DNA from: an uncultured Brachyspira sp.
Lineage (GTDB): Bacteria > Spirochaetota > Brachyspiria > Brachyspirales > Brachyspiraceae
Direction: 5' to 3'
Assembly (NCBI RefSeq): GCF_949287625.1
Contig: NZ_CASEGO010000068.1
Span: forward strand, 1 to 22,793
Length of the DNA stretch: 22,793 bases
Shown one piece after another: positions 7,629 through 14,430 of the stretch; position 1 is the stretch's first letter, and each line of letters opens with the position of its first letter. A program made the position numbers and the translations under genes. The notes beneath the pieces were generated by a model. That model did no database searches and had not been told where the DNA came from. It saw only the letters and a list, made by a program, of their open reading frames with translations.

Positions 7629-7720
7629 GCACACGCCATACTTAACAGTACTTCCTTCAGTCGCAGGCGGGCTTCGCCAAAGTTTTTGCCAAAGGCATGC
7701 AGAGAGAAAAACTCAATTAC
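7629..7720. repeat. GC-rich palindromic repeat island (copy 1)
   Basis: Abruptly GC-rich compared with its surroundings. It contains GGCG-GGCTT-CGCC (7666-7678, arms GGCG/CGCC) and the tract CAGTCGCAGGCGGGCTTCGCC minus its first base, similar in content to the 21-base insertion at 3168-3188. Boundaries are approximate. Confidence 0.6.
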
Positions 7721-7780
7721 TAGAACTTTATATTTTAAAGATATGTATTAAATATATGATAATACCTGAAATTTGGGCTA

Positions 7781-7900
7781 CACCTTGCCACAGGCACGCA
7801 GAGCGAGGTGGACTTCGTCAAATGCAGTCTTTTCCGCAGAGCGAGGCGTACAGCGTCACAAAAGAACTGGGTCAGCACGACTGGCAAAGCCGCCACAAAC
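7781..7900. repeat. GC-rich palindromic repeat island (copy 2)
   Basis: On the minus strand it reads GGCTTTGCC, then CCCAGTTCTTTTGTGACG, ACGCTGTACGCC and finally GACTGCATTT in the same order as the plus-strand island at 18397-18492, so the two are members of one dispersed repeat family in opposite orientation. CAGTTCTTTT and GAAAAGACTG form an imperfect inverted repeat. Confidence 0.68.
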
Positions 7901-8098
7901 AATAAATTTGAAAAACTAACTTTTGACAAAATATAGTTGTTTAGGTATATATTCTTATTAGAAAACATAATAAGAAATGTTTTCATTTTTTATAACAATT
8001 TAATAAAGAAATATACATTTCGTTAATATTTTTTAAATTAATGAATTACAATGATGATAATTTAATACTATGTTAAAAACTCATAAAACAAATATTTA

Positions 8099-8488
8099 TT
8101 ACTTATTTTCTTTGCTATTATTTACTTGCTGATTTTTACCCTGCTCTGTTATTATGTTATTTAGATGATCAAGCATACTTCCTATAAAATCCAACTTATT
8201 TTCTTCAAATTTTTTTAGCTTTTCAGAAATAGCAAATATTTTTTCTTCTGAGTTTTTTAAATTATAGGATCTCATATTAAGTAATGTGTCTGGAGATGTT
8301 TCTAATGCCTTACATATTTTATTTAAATTTTTTATAGATATATTTCTGTTTCCCACTTCCACACCTTGCAGATACTTTCCAGAAAGCGAAGATTTTTCGG
8401 CAAGCTCATCTATAGTCATCTTTTTATTTTTTCTTAATTCTCTTATATTTTGACCTAAATTTTTTAATACAGCTTCGTTATCTATCAT
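8099..8488 (-). CDS. XRE-family helix-turn-helix regulator (129 residues)
   Basis: Residues 10-65 form an HTH_3/Cro-CI-type domain: LGQNIRELRKNKKMTIDELAEKS, then SGKYLQGVEVGNRNISIKNLNKICKALETSPDTLL. The C-terminal half (KNSEEKIFAISEKLKKFEENK...) is helical and could mediate dimerisation. A GGGAG ribosome binding site lies 6 bases before the ATG at 8488. A single regulator with no adjacent toxin or phage genes. A 10-base palindrome lies 20 bases upstream and may be its operator. It would bind DNA in the cytoplasm; its targets are unknown. Confidence 0.9.
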   Translation of the reverse strand: MIDNEAVLKNLGQNIRELRKNKKMTIDELAEKSSLSGKYLQGVEVGNRNISIKNLNKICKALETSPDTLLNMRSYNLKNSEEKIFAISEKLKKFEENKLDFIGSMLDHLNNIITEQGKNQQVNNSKENK

Positions 8489-8508
8489 AAAAAACTCCCA
8501 TTTTTTAT

Positions 8509-8518
8509 AGTAATTACT
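8509..8518. promoter_or_regulatory. Palindrome upstream of the XRE gene, possible autoregulatory operator
   Basis: AGTAATTACT is a perfect 10-base palindrome 20 bases before the start codon, in the expected promoter region. Cro/CI-type regulators commonly bind short palindromes near their own promoter; the assignment is inference from position only. Confidence 0.35.
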
Positions 8519-8638
8519 GGTGTTAATTATGATATATAATAATTTTAATTAAAAAAACAATTTATAAAATGACTATTTGGGAAAAAAGTAATTTTTATCT
8601 TCTTATAGCGGGATATAATATATTTATTTAAATACAAA

Positions 8639-8670
8639 AAGGGACTGCCTTTTCATAAAAGCAGCCCCTT
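8639..8670 (-). terminator. Intrinsic terminator of the first YjfB-like gene
   Basis: Minus-strand RNA forms a 10-base-pair stem (AAGGGGCTGC with GCAGTCCCTT, one G-U) with an A/T-rich loop, followed by a run of T. It lies 17 bases past the stop at 8687. Confidence 0.85.
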
Positions 8671-8686
8671 AAACAAAATCAGTTTT

Positions 8687-8875
8687 TTATGCGTAAACAT
8701 TTAAATTCTGACCAATACCAGGTCTTACTGGAGCAGAAACCGTCTGAGGCTGAACACTGCTCATTATTTTGTCAACTGCCTGAGCCTGCATGTCAGAAGT
8801 TTTTCTTATCATGCTTAAAGATATATCTTGTTTAAGCATAGCTGTTGAATAAGAATTATAAGCTGAAATATCCAT
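8687..8875 (-). CDS. YjfB-like putative motility-associated peptide (62 residues)
   Basis: A short protein of the YjfB 'putative motility protein' type: it opens MDISAYNSYSTAMLKQDISLSMIRKTSDMQAQ, continues with the VDKIMSSV helix and ends IGQNLNVYA. YjfB family members share an N-terminal MDI(S/A) start, a central helix with Gln/Ala, and a C-terminal G-xx-(I/L)D(V/I) end; their biochemical role is not established. The start at 8875 is preferred because GGAGG (8881-8885) lies 5 bases before it; an ATG at 8887 overlaps that Shine-Dalgarno sequence. It is followed by a strong terminator and preceded by its paralogue at 9074-9271. Confidence 0.75.
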   Translation of the reverse strand: MDISAYNSYSTAMLKQDISLSMIRKTSDMQAQAVDKIMSSVQPQTVSAPVRPGIGQNLNVYA

Positions 8876-9028
8876 AATGTCCTCCATTTATAATATAGTG
8901 TATAAAACTTATTTATATAATAATTGTAAACCAATAAAAAATTTAATCAAGAAAATTTTATAAAAAATAGAAAAATAAAAATTAACGGAATGTATTATGA
9001 TAATAAGTCATTTAAATAATTAATTGTA

Positions 9029-9063
9029 TGACCAACTGCATTTTTTTATAATGCAATTGGTCA
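9029..9063 (-). terminator. Hairpin downstream of the second YjfB-like gene
   Basis: Arms TGACCAACTGCAT and ATGCAATTGGTCA (13 bases, one mismatch on the plus strand that becomes G-U in minus RNA), 10 bases after the stop at 9074. There is no clear U-tract on the minus side, so termination may be partial and the hairpin may instead stabilise the 3' end. Confidence 0.55.
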
Positions 9064-9073
9064 TGAACAATAA

Positions 9074-9271
9074 TTAAGCATATACATCTAAACTCTTTCC
9101 AATGTTGTTATTAATAGCTACAGATGCTCCTTGAGGAATTACCATACTTGCAACTTTTTCAGCAGATTGAGCAGAACCATAAGCTGAAGAGTTGTAAACA
9201 TTTAATCCTGCAGAAGTCATATGTCTAGTCAATGGAAACATTTCAGATGAATAAATAGAATAAACTCCCAT
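9074..9271 (-). CDS. YjfB-like peptide, paralogue of the neighbour (65 residues)
   Basis: Shares the layout and ending of the downstream peptide: MGVYSIYSSEMFPL start, a helical SAQSAEKVASMVIPQGASV centre and a C-terminal NNIGKSLDVYA matching PGIGQNLNVYA. GGAGG stands 6 bases before the ATG at 9271. The N-terminal half has diverged from typical YjfB sequences, so family membership rests mainly on the paralogue and the shared tail. Each copy has its own downstream hairpin, so the two may be made separately. Confidence 0.65.
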   Translation of the reverse strand: MGVYSIYSSEMFPLTRHMTSAGLNVYNSSAYGSAQSAEKVASMVIPQGASVAINNNIGKSLDVYA

Positions 9272-9309
9272 TTATAACCTCCAGAGACTTATTATTTATA
9301 CATAATTAA

Positions 9310-9336
9310 GTATCGGAATATATGGATTATTTATTA
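9310..9336 (-). promoter_or_regulatory. Weak sigma-28-like promoter candidate before the second YjfB-like gene
   Basis: Minus strand TCCGATAC (9310-9317) resembles the flagellar sigma-28 -10 box GCCGATAA, and TAAT (9333-9336) lies 15 bases upstream where TAAA is expected. Three positions differ from consensus. It is plausible only because the gene family is linked to motility. Confidence 0.22.
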
Positions 9337-9495
9337 AAATTAATACAATTTTTACAATAAAAAAACGTAAAAAATATTAAAAAATTATTTTGTGATATAA
9401 AGTATTTTATTAAAGCCGCTTCTTTCTATTAATAATATTATTACATAGAATAAGAAGAATTTTATTTATTTTTTGTGTTTTTTTGTGTAAAAATA

Positions 9496-9530
9496 TTGAC
9501 TTCTTTTTATATTATACGTATACTAGGTAT
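9496..9530 (+). promoter_or_regulatory. Promoter and candidate persulfide-repressor operator for the CoADR-rhodanese gene
   Basis: TTGACT (9496-9501), a 17-base spacer and TATACT (9519-9524). An imperfect palindrome, ATAC-TAG-GTAT (9520-9530), overlaps the -10 box, and ATACGTAT overlaps it on the other side. A repressor bound there would block transcription; the rhodanese-CstR protein at 11426-12031 is the obvious candidate. A GGAG site lies 7 bases before the ATG at 9560. Confidence 0.5.
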
Positions 9531-9559
9531 GTAAATACAAATAATAACGGAGTTTTAAG

Positions 9560-11248
9560 ATGAAAAAAATATTAATAGTAGGCGGTGTTGCAGGAGGTGC
9601 TTCTGCTGCTGCAAGACTTAGAAGATTAAATGAAGAGGATAAAATTATAATGTTTGAAAAAGGTCCTCATGTATCTTTTTCTAACTGTTCGCTTCCATAT
9701 CATATAGGAGGATTGATTCCAAATGAAGAAACTTTGCTTTTAATGAATCCTGAGAAATTTTTAAAACAATTTAATGTAGATGCCAGAATAAACAGCGAAG
9801 TTATAGCAATAGATAGAGAGAAAAAAGAAGTTACTGTTGTATCTGAGGGAAAGGAATATAAAGAAAGCTATGACAAACTTATACTTTCTATGGGAGCAAA
9901 ACCAATAGTACCTCCTTTTAAAGGAATGGATAAAGTTAATGTATTTACTGTAAGAAATGTTGTTGATATAAGTAAAATACATAATTTTCTTAATGGAAAA
10001 CCTAATGCTAAAGTTACTGTTATAGGCGGAGGATTTATCGGTATAGAGATGGCTGAAAACTTAAAAAAAGTAGGATATAATGTAACAATAGTAGAAGCAT
10101 TACCTCAAATAATGAAGCCTTTTGACTATGATATGGTTCAGATTCTTCATAGAGAATTAATTGATAATGGCATTGATTTGATTGTTAATGATAAAGTAGA
10201 TAGTTTTGATACCAATACAGTTATTTTGGGTTCTGGTAAAAAAATAGAGGCTGATGCTGTTATTCTTGCTATAGGAGTTGCTCCAGAAACTGATATAGCA
10301 GTTAAAGCTGGAATAGAATTAGGAAAAACAAAAGCAATTAAAGTTGATGCAAATTATCGTACTAATGACAAAGATATTTATGCTGTAGGCGATGCTATAG
10401 AAGTTTACAGTCCTTTATTTAATGATTATTTCAAATTGGCTTTAGCAGGACCTGCTCAGAAACAGGCAAGAGCCGTTGCTGATCATATTAATGGAAGAAC
10501 TGTTGATAACAGAGGATTTATAGGCTCATCTGTTATAAAAGTATTTGGATATAACGGAGCTTCTACTGGACTTTCTGAAGGTTTAATAAAAGCTATGAAT
10601 TTAAATATAGATTATGATACAGTTGAAATTATACCTTTTGACGGCGTATCAATAATGCCTTCTGCAAGACTTCTTCATTTCAAACTCATATATGAAGTTC
10701 CTACTGGAAAAGTTTTAGGTGCTCAGGCTATAGGTAAGGGAAATGTTGATAAGAGAATAGATGTTATAGCTACTTTAATAAAATTCGGCGGTACTATAGA
10801 TGATTTAAAAGATTTAGAATTATGCTATGCTCCTTCATTCGGTACTGCTAAAGATGCTGTAAACTTTGCAGGATATGTAGCTTCAAATCTAAGAAACGGA
10901 GATTTCAAACAAGTTCATTTCAGTCAAGTAAGAGAATTAGTAGAAAAAGATGCTTATTTCCTAGATGTAAGACCTCCTGAAGATTTTGCTGCAGGACACT
11001 TGGAAAAAGCAGTTAATATACCTCTCGGAGCTTTAAGAAGCAGATACAATGAAGTTCCTAAAGACAGACCAGTATATATTACATGCAAAACTGGATTAAC
11101 CAGCTATACTGCATGCAAAATATTAAAAAACATAGGTTTTGATAATGTTATTAATGTTTCAGGCGGATTTGTAGGTTTATCTCAATATGAATACTATAAT
11201 GACAAAGTTACTGGAAGAAAACCTATTTTAACAGGTTATTTTAAATAA
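9560..11248 (+). CDS. CoA-disulfide / persulfide reductase fused to rhodanese (562 residues)
   Basis: A flavoprotein of the pyridine nucleotide-disulfide oxidoreductase family that uses NAD(P)H to reduce CoA disulfide, CoA persulfide or polysulfide. The FAD site VGGVAGGASAAARLRR (residues 7-22) is followed by SFSNCSLPYHIGG with the single catalytic Cys43 typical of CoADR. The NAD(P)H-binding motif IGGGFIGIEMAENL is near residue 155, and the second FAD motif DIYAVGDAIE near residue 275. The C-terminal 95 residues are a rhodanese domain (YFLDVRPPEDFAAGHLEKAVNI) with active-site Cys509 in CKTGLTSY. Such CoADR-rhodanese fusions (as in Bacillus and Shewanella persulfide reductases) handle reactive sulfur in the cytoplasm. 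It has its own promoter and terminator; the neighbouring CstR-like gene suggests induction by sulfide or persulfide. 'NADH oxidase' is the older alternative label. Confidence 0.93.
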   Translation: MKKILIVGGVAGGASAAARLRRLNEEDKIIMFEKGPHVSFSNCSLPYHIGGLIPNEETLLLMNPEKFLKQFNVDARINSEVIAIDREKKEVTVVSEGKEYKESYDKLILSMGAKPIVPPFKGMDKVNVFTVRNVVDISKIHNFLNGKPNAKVTVIGGGFIGIEMAENLKKVGYNVTIVEALPQIMKPFDYDMVQILHRELIDNGIDLIVNDKVDSFDTNTVILGSGKKIEADAVILAIGVAPETDIAVKAGIELGKTKAIKVDANYRTNDKDIYAVGDAIEVYSPLFNDYFKLALAGPAQKQARAVADHINGRTVDNRGFIGSSVIKVFGYNGASTGLSEGLIKAMNLNIDYDTVEIIPFDGVSIMPSARLLHFKLIYEVPTGKVLGAQAIGKGNVDKRIDVIATLIKFGGTIDDLKDLELCYAPSFGTAKDAVNFAGYVASNLRNGDFKQVHFSQVRELVEKDAYFLDVRPPEDFAAGHLEKAVNIPLGALRSRYNEVPKDRPVYITCKTGLTSYTACKILKNIGFDNVINVSGGFVGLSQYEYYNDKVTGRKPILTGYFK

Positions 11249-11268
11249 TTGTAAAATATGTGATAAAG

Positions 11269-11304
11269 ATAGCTATTTTGTAAAAAAAATGGCTATTTTT
11301 ATTC
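11269..11304 (+). terminator. Intrinsic terminator of the CoADR-rhodanese gene
   Basis: ATAGCTATTTT and AAAATGGCTAT form an 11-base-pair stem (one G-U in plus-strand RNA), followed by five T. It lies 20 bases past the stop, so the downstream repressor gene is probably transcribed from its own promoter. Confidence 0.8.
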
Positions 11305-11344
11305 ATAATAAATAACATTTTACATTTTTATTTCAAAAAATATT

Positions 11345-11372
11345 TTGTAAAAATCTATTTTTTTTATATAAT
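11345..11372 (+). promoter_or_regulatory. Promoter of the rhodanese-CstR gene
   Basis: TTGTAA (11345-11350), a 16-base spacer and TATAAT (11367-11372). The leader carries AAGGATG 6 bases before the ATG at 11426. Unlike the promoter at 9496, no ATAC-NNN-GGTAT-like palindrome is seen here. Confidence 0.55.
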
Positions 11373-11425
11373 ATAAACTATAATAGAAATATAATAATAA
11401 GAAGATTTTTATAAGGATGTAAATT

Positions 11426-12031
11426 ATGGTAATAGAAAATGGATTAAATATAGTATCGCCTTCGGAGGCTGGTGAAATTATTAAAAATACTGAAAACGTA
11501 GTTATACTTGATGTAAGAACAGAAATGGAGCATAACTATGAGGGTATGATTGAAGATTCCGTTTCTATGGATTTCCTTAAACCTAGAGTATTTAAAAGAG
11601 AAATATCCAAACTAGATAAAAATACCCCTTATCTGCTTTATTGTTCTATAGGAAAATTAAGCATGAAAGCGGCTGAATATATGAAAGAAGAGGGTTTTAA
11701 TAACCTTTATGTCTTGGAAGGCGGATTAAAGGCTTGGAATAAACATTTCGGAGACAGCAATAAAGTATCTAAATTTGACAGAGAAGAAGCTGTAGAAAGA
11801 AGAAAAAGACTTATAATAAGATTAAACAGAATAGAAGGACAAATTAAAGGAATGAAAAAAATGCTTGCTAAGGGTGAATACTGCGGAGATATACTTAATC
11901 AGTCTCTTGCTGTTAAAGCTGCTATGGGAAGTGTTAATCAGGAAATTATGGAAGTATTTTTAAACACATGTATGATTTCTCCGAAAGAAAAAGAAGATTT
12001 CTTCAGATATATGAGAAAACTTATAAAATAA
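11426..12031 (+). CDS. Rhodanese domain fused to a CsoR/CstR-type repressor (201 residues)
   Basis: Residues 8-108 are a rhodanese domain: VVILDVRTEMEHNYEG, then active-site Cys73 in LYCSIGKLS, then NLYVLEGGLKAW. Residues 120-201 are a CsoR/RcnR-family all-helical DNA-binding domain (RLIIRLNRIEGQIKGMKKML). Its Cys153 and Cys182 are 29 residues apart, exactly as in CsoR (Cys36/Cys65) and the persulfide sensor CstR (Cys31/Cys60). The histidine that CsoR needs for copper is replaced by Phe178, which points to CstR-like dithiol/persulfide sensing. Inference: the rhodanese half gathers sulfane sulfur and passes it to the sensor cysteines in the same chain, releasing DNA. The likely target is the CoADR-rhodanese gene upstream. 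In the S. aureus cst system repressor and rhodanese are separate proteins; the fusion is the unusual point. Confidence 0.9.
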   Translation: MVIENGLNIVSPSEAGEIIKNTENVVILDVRTEMEHNYEGMIEDSVSMDFLKPRVFKREISKLDKNTPYLLYCSIGKLSMKAAEYMKEEGFNNLYVLEGGLKAWNKHFGDSNKVSKFDREEAVERRKRLIIRLNRIEGQIKGMKKMLAKGEYCGDILNQSLAVKAAMGSVNQEIMEVFLNTCMISPKEKEDFFRYMRKLIK

Positions 12032-12054
12032 TAATTATTATTGTTGTATTTTAT

Positions 12055-12093
12055 AATGGCTTTTAATATTATCTACTAAAAGCCATTTTTTTT
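12055..12093. terminator. Bidirectional terminator between the rhodanese-CstR gene and pyrFE
   Basis: AATGGCTTTTA (12055-12065) and TAAAAGCCATT (12077-12087) form a perfect 11-base-pair stem, followed by eight T on the plus strand. On the minus strand the hairpin starts 4 bases past the pyrFE stop. It serves two convergent genes. Confidence 0.87.
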
Positions 12094-12096
12094 AAT

Positions 12097-13452
12097 CTAT
12101 TTTCCCCATTCATCGGGATTTTTATTCCATTCTAATGCTTTCTCTAGTTCATCTTCTGTTATATAATTTTCATCTTTAGCTATTTCCATAAGAGATGTAA
12201 AGTTAGAGAGTGATGAGAATTTTATTCCAGCTTCTTCAAAGTTTTTATATGCTTTTTCAAACTCATAAGAAAATATTGATATAATCTCAAGACCAATAGC
12301 ACCTTCATTTTTAGCAGCTTCAAATGCTTTTATAGAACTTCCGCCTGTTGAAATCAAATCTTCTATTAATATTAATTTTTTTCCATCGCATTCAGCACCC
12401 TCTATCTGCTTGCCTCTTCCATGTTCTTTTTTCTCTGCTCTTATATAGCATAACGGTTTATTAAGCTCATAAGCTATAAAAGAAGCCCAAGGTATTCCAG
12501 CAGTAGCCGTACCAGCTATAACATCAAAATCTTTATCTTTTAATATACTCACAAAAGCATCAACTATAACCTGTCTGTATTTTGGAAAACCTATAACATA
12601 TCTATTATCGCAGTATATAGGACTTTTTATTCCAGACACAAAAGTAAATGGTTCTTTCACATTAAGTTTAACAGCTTTAGTTTCAAGTAAAGCCCCAGCT
12701 ATTAATCTTGCCTTTAATTTTTTATTATGTTCTATTCCTTCTGCAATTTCTTCTACAACCATTTTACATGCTTTTACTCTGTCCTCACTTCTTGTAATAG
12801 GTCTTCCTACAACCAAATAATCGCATCCATTTTCTATAGCTTCTTTCGGAGTCATTATTCTCTCCTGATCATCAGCACTAGCCCATTTAGGTCTAACACC
12901 CGGGCATACTGTTCTGAAGTTTTCTCCGCATTCTTTTTTTATTATACTAGCCTCTTTAGGAGAGCATACCACTCCGTCAAGTCCAGCTTCTTTTCCTAAT
13001 TTTGCCCAATTAACTGCTAAATCTGTTAATGGTAAGTTGGAACTGAACATATTTTTAACATCATTTTCAGAAAGACTTGTAAGTATTGTTACCCCTATTA
13101 TAAGATTATCTTTATTTAATTTTTTTATCTCCTCAACAGTTCTTTCCATCATCTTTTTTCCGCCGCTTGTATGAACATTAAACATAAATATATTTTGTTT
13201 AGCTGCAAAAAGAGAAGCCATAGCGGTAGTATTAGGTATATCATGAAATTTTAGATCAAGAAATACCTTTTTATTTTTACTTGCCAAATACTCTATTATT
13301 TCTCCTTTAGTATATAAGAAAAGCTCAAGACCAACCTTATAAAATACTGCCTCATCTCCAAGCTCATCTATAAGTTTAGTTGCCTCTCCCATAGAGTTAA
13401 AGTCTAATGCTATAATTAATCTCTCTTTTGGATCGTCAGTTAATTTTATCAT
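12097..13452 (-). CDS. pyrFE: Bifunctional orotidine-5'-phosphate decarboxylase / orotate phosphoribosyltransferase (451 residues)
   Basis: Catalyses the last two steps of UMP synthesis in one chain. Residues 1-225 are the decarboxylase: LIIALDF, the catalytic LDLKFHDIPNT and the phosphate-binding VVGRPITRSED. Residues 240-451 are the phosphoribosyltransferase: FVSGIKSPIYCDNR, then VIAGTATAGIPWA, RAEKKEHGRGKQIEG and the PRPP-binding LILIEDLISTGGSS. The order PyrF-PyrE is the reverse of the animal and plant UMP synthase and is known from some bacteria and kinetoplastids. AAGGA lies 8 bases before the ATG at 13452. It is the last gene of pyrK-pyrD-pyrFE, 51 bases after pyrD. Confidence 0.96.
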   Translation of the reverse strand: MIKLTDDPKERLIIALDFNSMGEATKLIDELGDEAVFYKVGLELFLYTKGEIIEYLASKNKKVFLDLKFHDIPNTTAMASLFAAKQNIFMFNVHTSGGKKMMERTVEEIKKLNKDNLIIGVTILTSLSENDVKNMFSSNLPLTDLAVNWAKLGKEAGLDGVVCSPKEASIIKKECGENFRTVCPGVRPKWASADDQERIMTPKEAIENGCDYLVVGRPITRSEDRVKACKMVVEEIAEGIEHNKKLKARLIAGALLETKAVKLNVKEPFTFVSGIKSPIYCDNRYVIGFPKYRQVIVDAFVSILKDKDFDVIAGTATAGIPWASFIAYELNKPLCYIRAEKKEHGRGKQIEGAECDGKKLILIEDLISTGGSSIKAFEAAKNEGAIGLEIISIFSYEFEKAYKNFEEAGIKFSSLSNFTSLMEIAKDENYITEDELEKALEWNKNPDEWGK

Positions 13453-13503
13453 AAAATTTATCCTTTATAATTTATCTATTATATATCAAAATATTATTAA
13501 ATT

Positions 13504-14415
13504 TTATAAGTGTGCCGCCCCTATTAAGTCTTTTATATTATTTATACTATTTTCTTTAAGATAATTATCTATTCCATTAATAACCTCTATAGGAAGTGTA
13601 GGATTTGAAAATATGCCAGCCCCTATAGAAACTAAAGAAGCCCCAGCCATTATAAACTCCAAAGCATCATTATAATTAGTAATTCCTCCCATACCGACAA
13701 TAGGAATTTTCACAGCTTTATATACCTGATAAACCATTCTTACAGCTATAGGACGTATACATGAACCTGACAAACCTCCGAATATATTGCCAAGTAAAGG
13801 CTTTCTAGTTTTTGTATCTATCTTCATAGCCAAAAATGTATTAACTAAAGATACACTGTCAGCACCTGCATATTCAGCACTTTTTGCTATACTTGCTATA
13901 TCAGTTACATTCGGAGAAAGTTTTACTATTAAAGGTTTTTTACTAAGCACTTTTTTAACAGCCTTTGTAATGGCTTCAGCACTCTCGCAGCTTGCACCAA
14001 AAGCCATACCTCCATTTTTTACATTCGGACATGATATATTAAGCTCTACAAAATCAACTCTTTCTATTTCATTAGCTATTTCAGCTACTTTAATATATTC
14101 ATCAGTATCAGCACCATTTATATTTAATATTATAGGAGAAGTATATTTAATATTTTTTACTATATTGTTTTTAAAATATTCTATACCAGGATTTTCAAGC
14201 CCTATACAGTTTATCATTCCAGAAGGAGTTTCTGCTATGCGTGTGCCTTTATTGCCTTCTTTTTTATTTAAAGTTATTCCTTTTAAGTTAACAGCACCAA
14301 GCTCATTAATATCAAAATAATTACTGTACTCCTCTCCAAAACCAAAACAGCCTGAAGATGTTATAACATTATTTTTTAATTCTTTACCCAAAAAATTTAT
14401 ATTCAATCTGCTCAT
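13504..14415 (-). CDS. pyrD: Dihydroorotate dehydrogenase, class 1B catalytic subunit (303 residues)
   Basis: Oxidises dihydroorotate to orotate with FMN and passes electrons to PyrK. The FMN barrel opens with NVITSSGCFGFGEEY. Catalytic Cys129 lies in VELNISCPNVKNGG, as in class 1B enzymes (class 2 enzymes use Ser). Further FMN contacts are LIVKLSPNVTDI, VNTF, GGLSGSCIRPIA, VGMGGI and GASLVSIGAGIF. It follows pyrK by 15 bases, and the pair forms the NAD-dependent heterotetramer typical of Gram-positive-type pyrimidine synthesis. The ribosome binding site is weak (ACGGA 9 bases upstream), so translation may be coupled to pyrK. Confidence 0.96.
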   Translation of the reverse strand: MSRLNINFLGKELKNNVITSSGCFGFGEEYSNYFDINELGAVNLKGITLNKKEGNKGTRIAETPSGMINCIGLENPGIEYFKNNIVKNIKYTSPIILNINGADTDEYIKVAEIANEIERVDFVELNISCPNVKNGGMAFGASCESAEAITKAVKKVLSKKPLIVKLSPNVTDIASIAKSAEYAGADSVSLVNTFLAMKIDTKTRKPLLGNIFGGLSGSCIRPIAVRMVYQVYKAVKIPIVGMGGITNYNDALEFIMAGASLVSIGAGIFSNPTLPIEVINGIDNYLKENSINNIKDLIGAAHL

Positions 14416-14430
14416 AATAATATCCGTTAT

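Larger units (their letters stand above)
7503..8098. other. Intergenic region with GC-rich repeat islands, no credible gene
   Basis: About 600 bases between the ankyrin pseudogene and the XRE regulator. It starts with a half copy of the array hairpin (AAAGTACATACACTT, about 7514-7530). It holds two GC-rich islands described separately and otherwise AT-rich filler. Open frames here run through the GC-rich repeats, have no ribosome binding site and resemble nothing. Confidence 0.6.

Noticed and set aside
7585..7905. 106-codon plus-strand open frame through the GC-rich islands, and an 83-codon frame on the other strand (7735-7986)
   Set aside because: Both run across palindromic repeats, lack a ribosome binding site and have low-complexity, unrecognisable products. 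The openness is explained by the repeats.
7923..7990. Plus-strand TTGACA-17-TATATA followed by a GAAAACAT/ATGTTTTC hairpin and six T, resembling a tiny RNA gene
   Set aside because: The hairpin begins at about the predicted transcription start, so no transcript of useful length would form. AT-rich DNA yields such patterns by chance.
11426..12031. Copper-responsive CsoR repressor
   Set aside because: The copper-ligand histidine position is Phe178, there is no copper transporter or chaperone nearby, and the gene is fused to rhodanese beside a persulfide reductase.
13787..14320. 177-codon plus-strand open frame opposite pyrD, and similar frames opposite pyrK, pyrFE and the Rpn genes
   Set aside because: Antisense shadows of well-supported genes with no ribosome binding site and no family resemblance.
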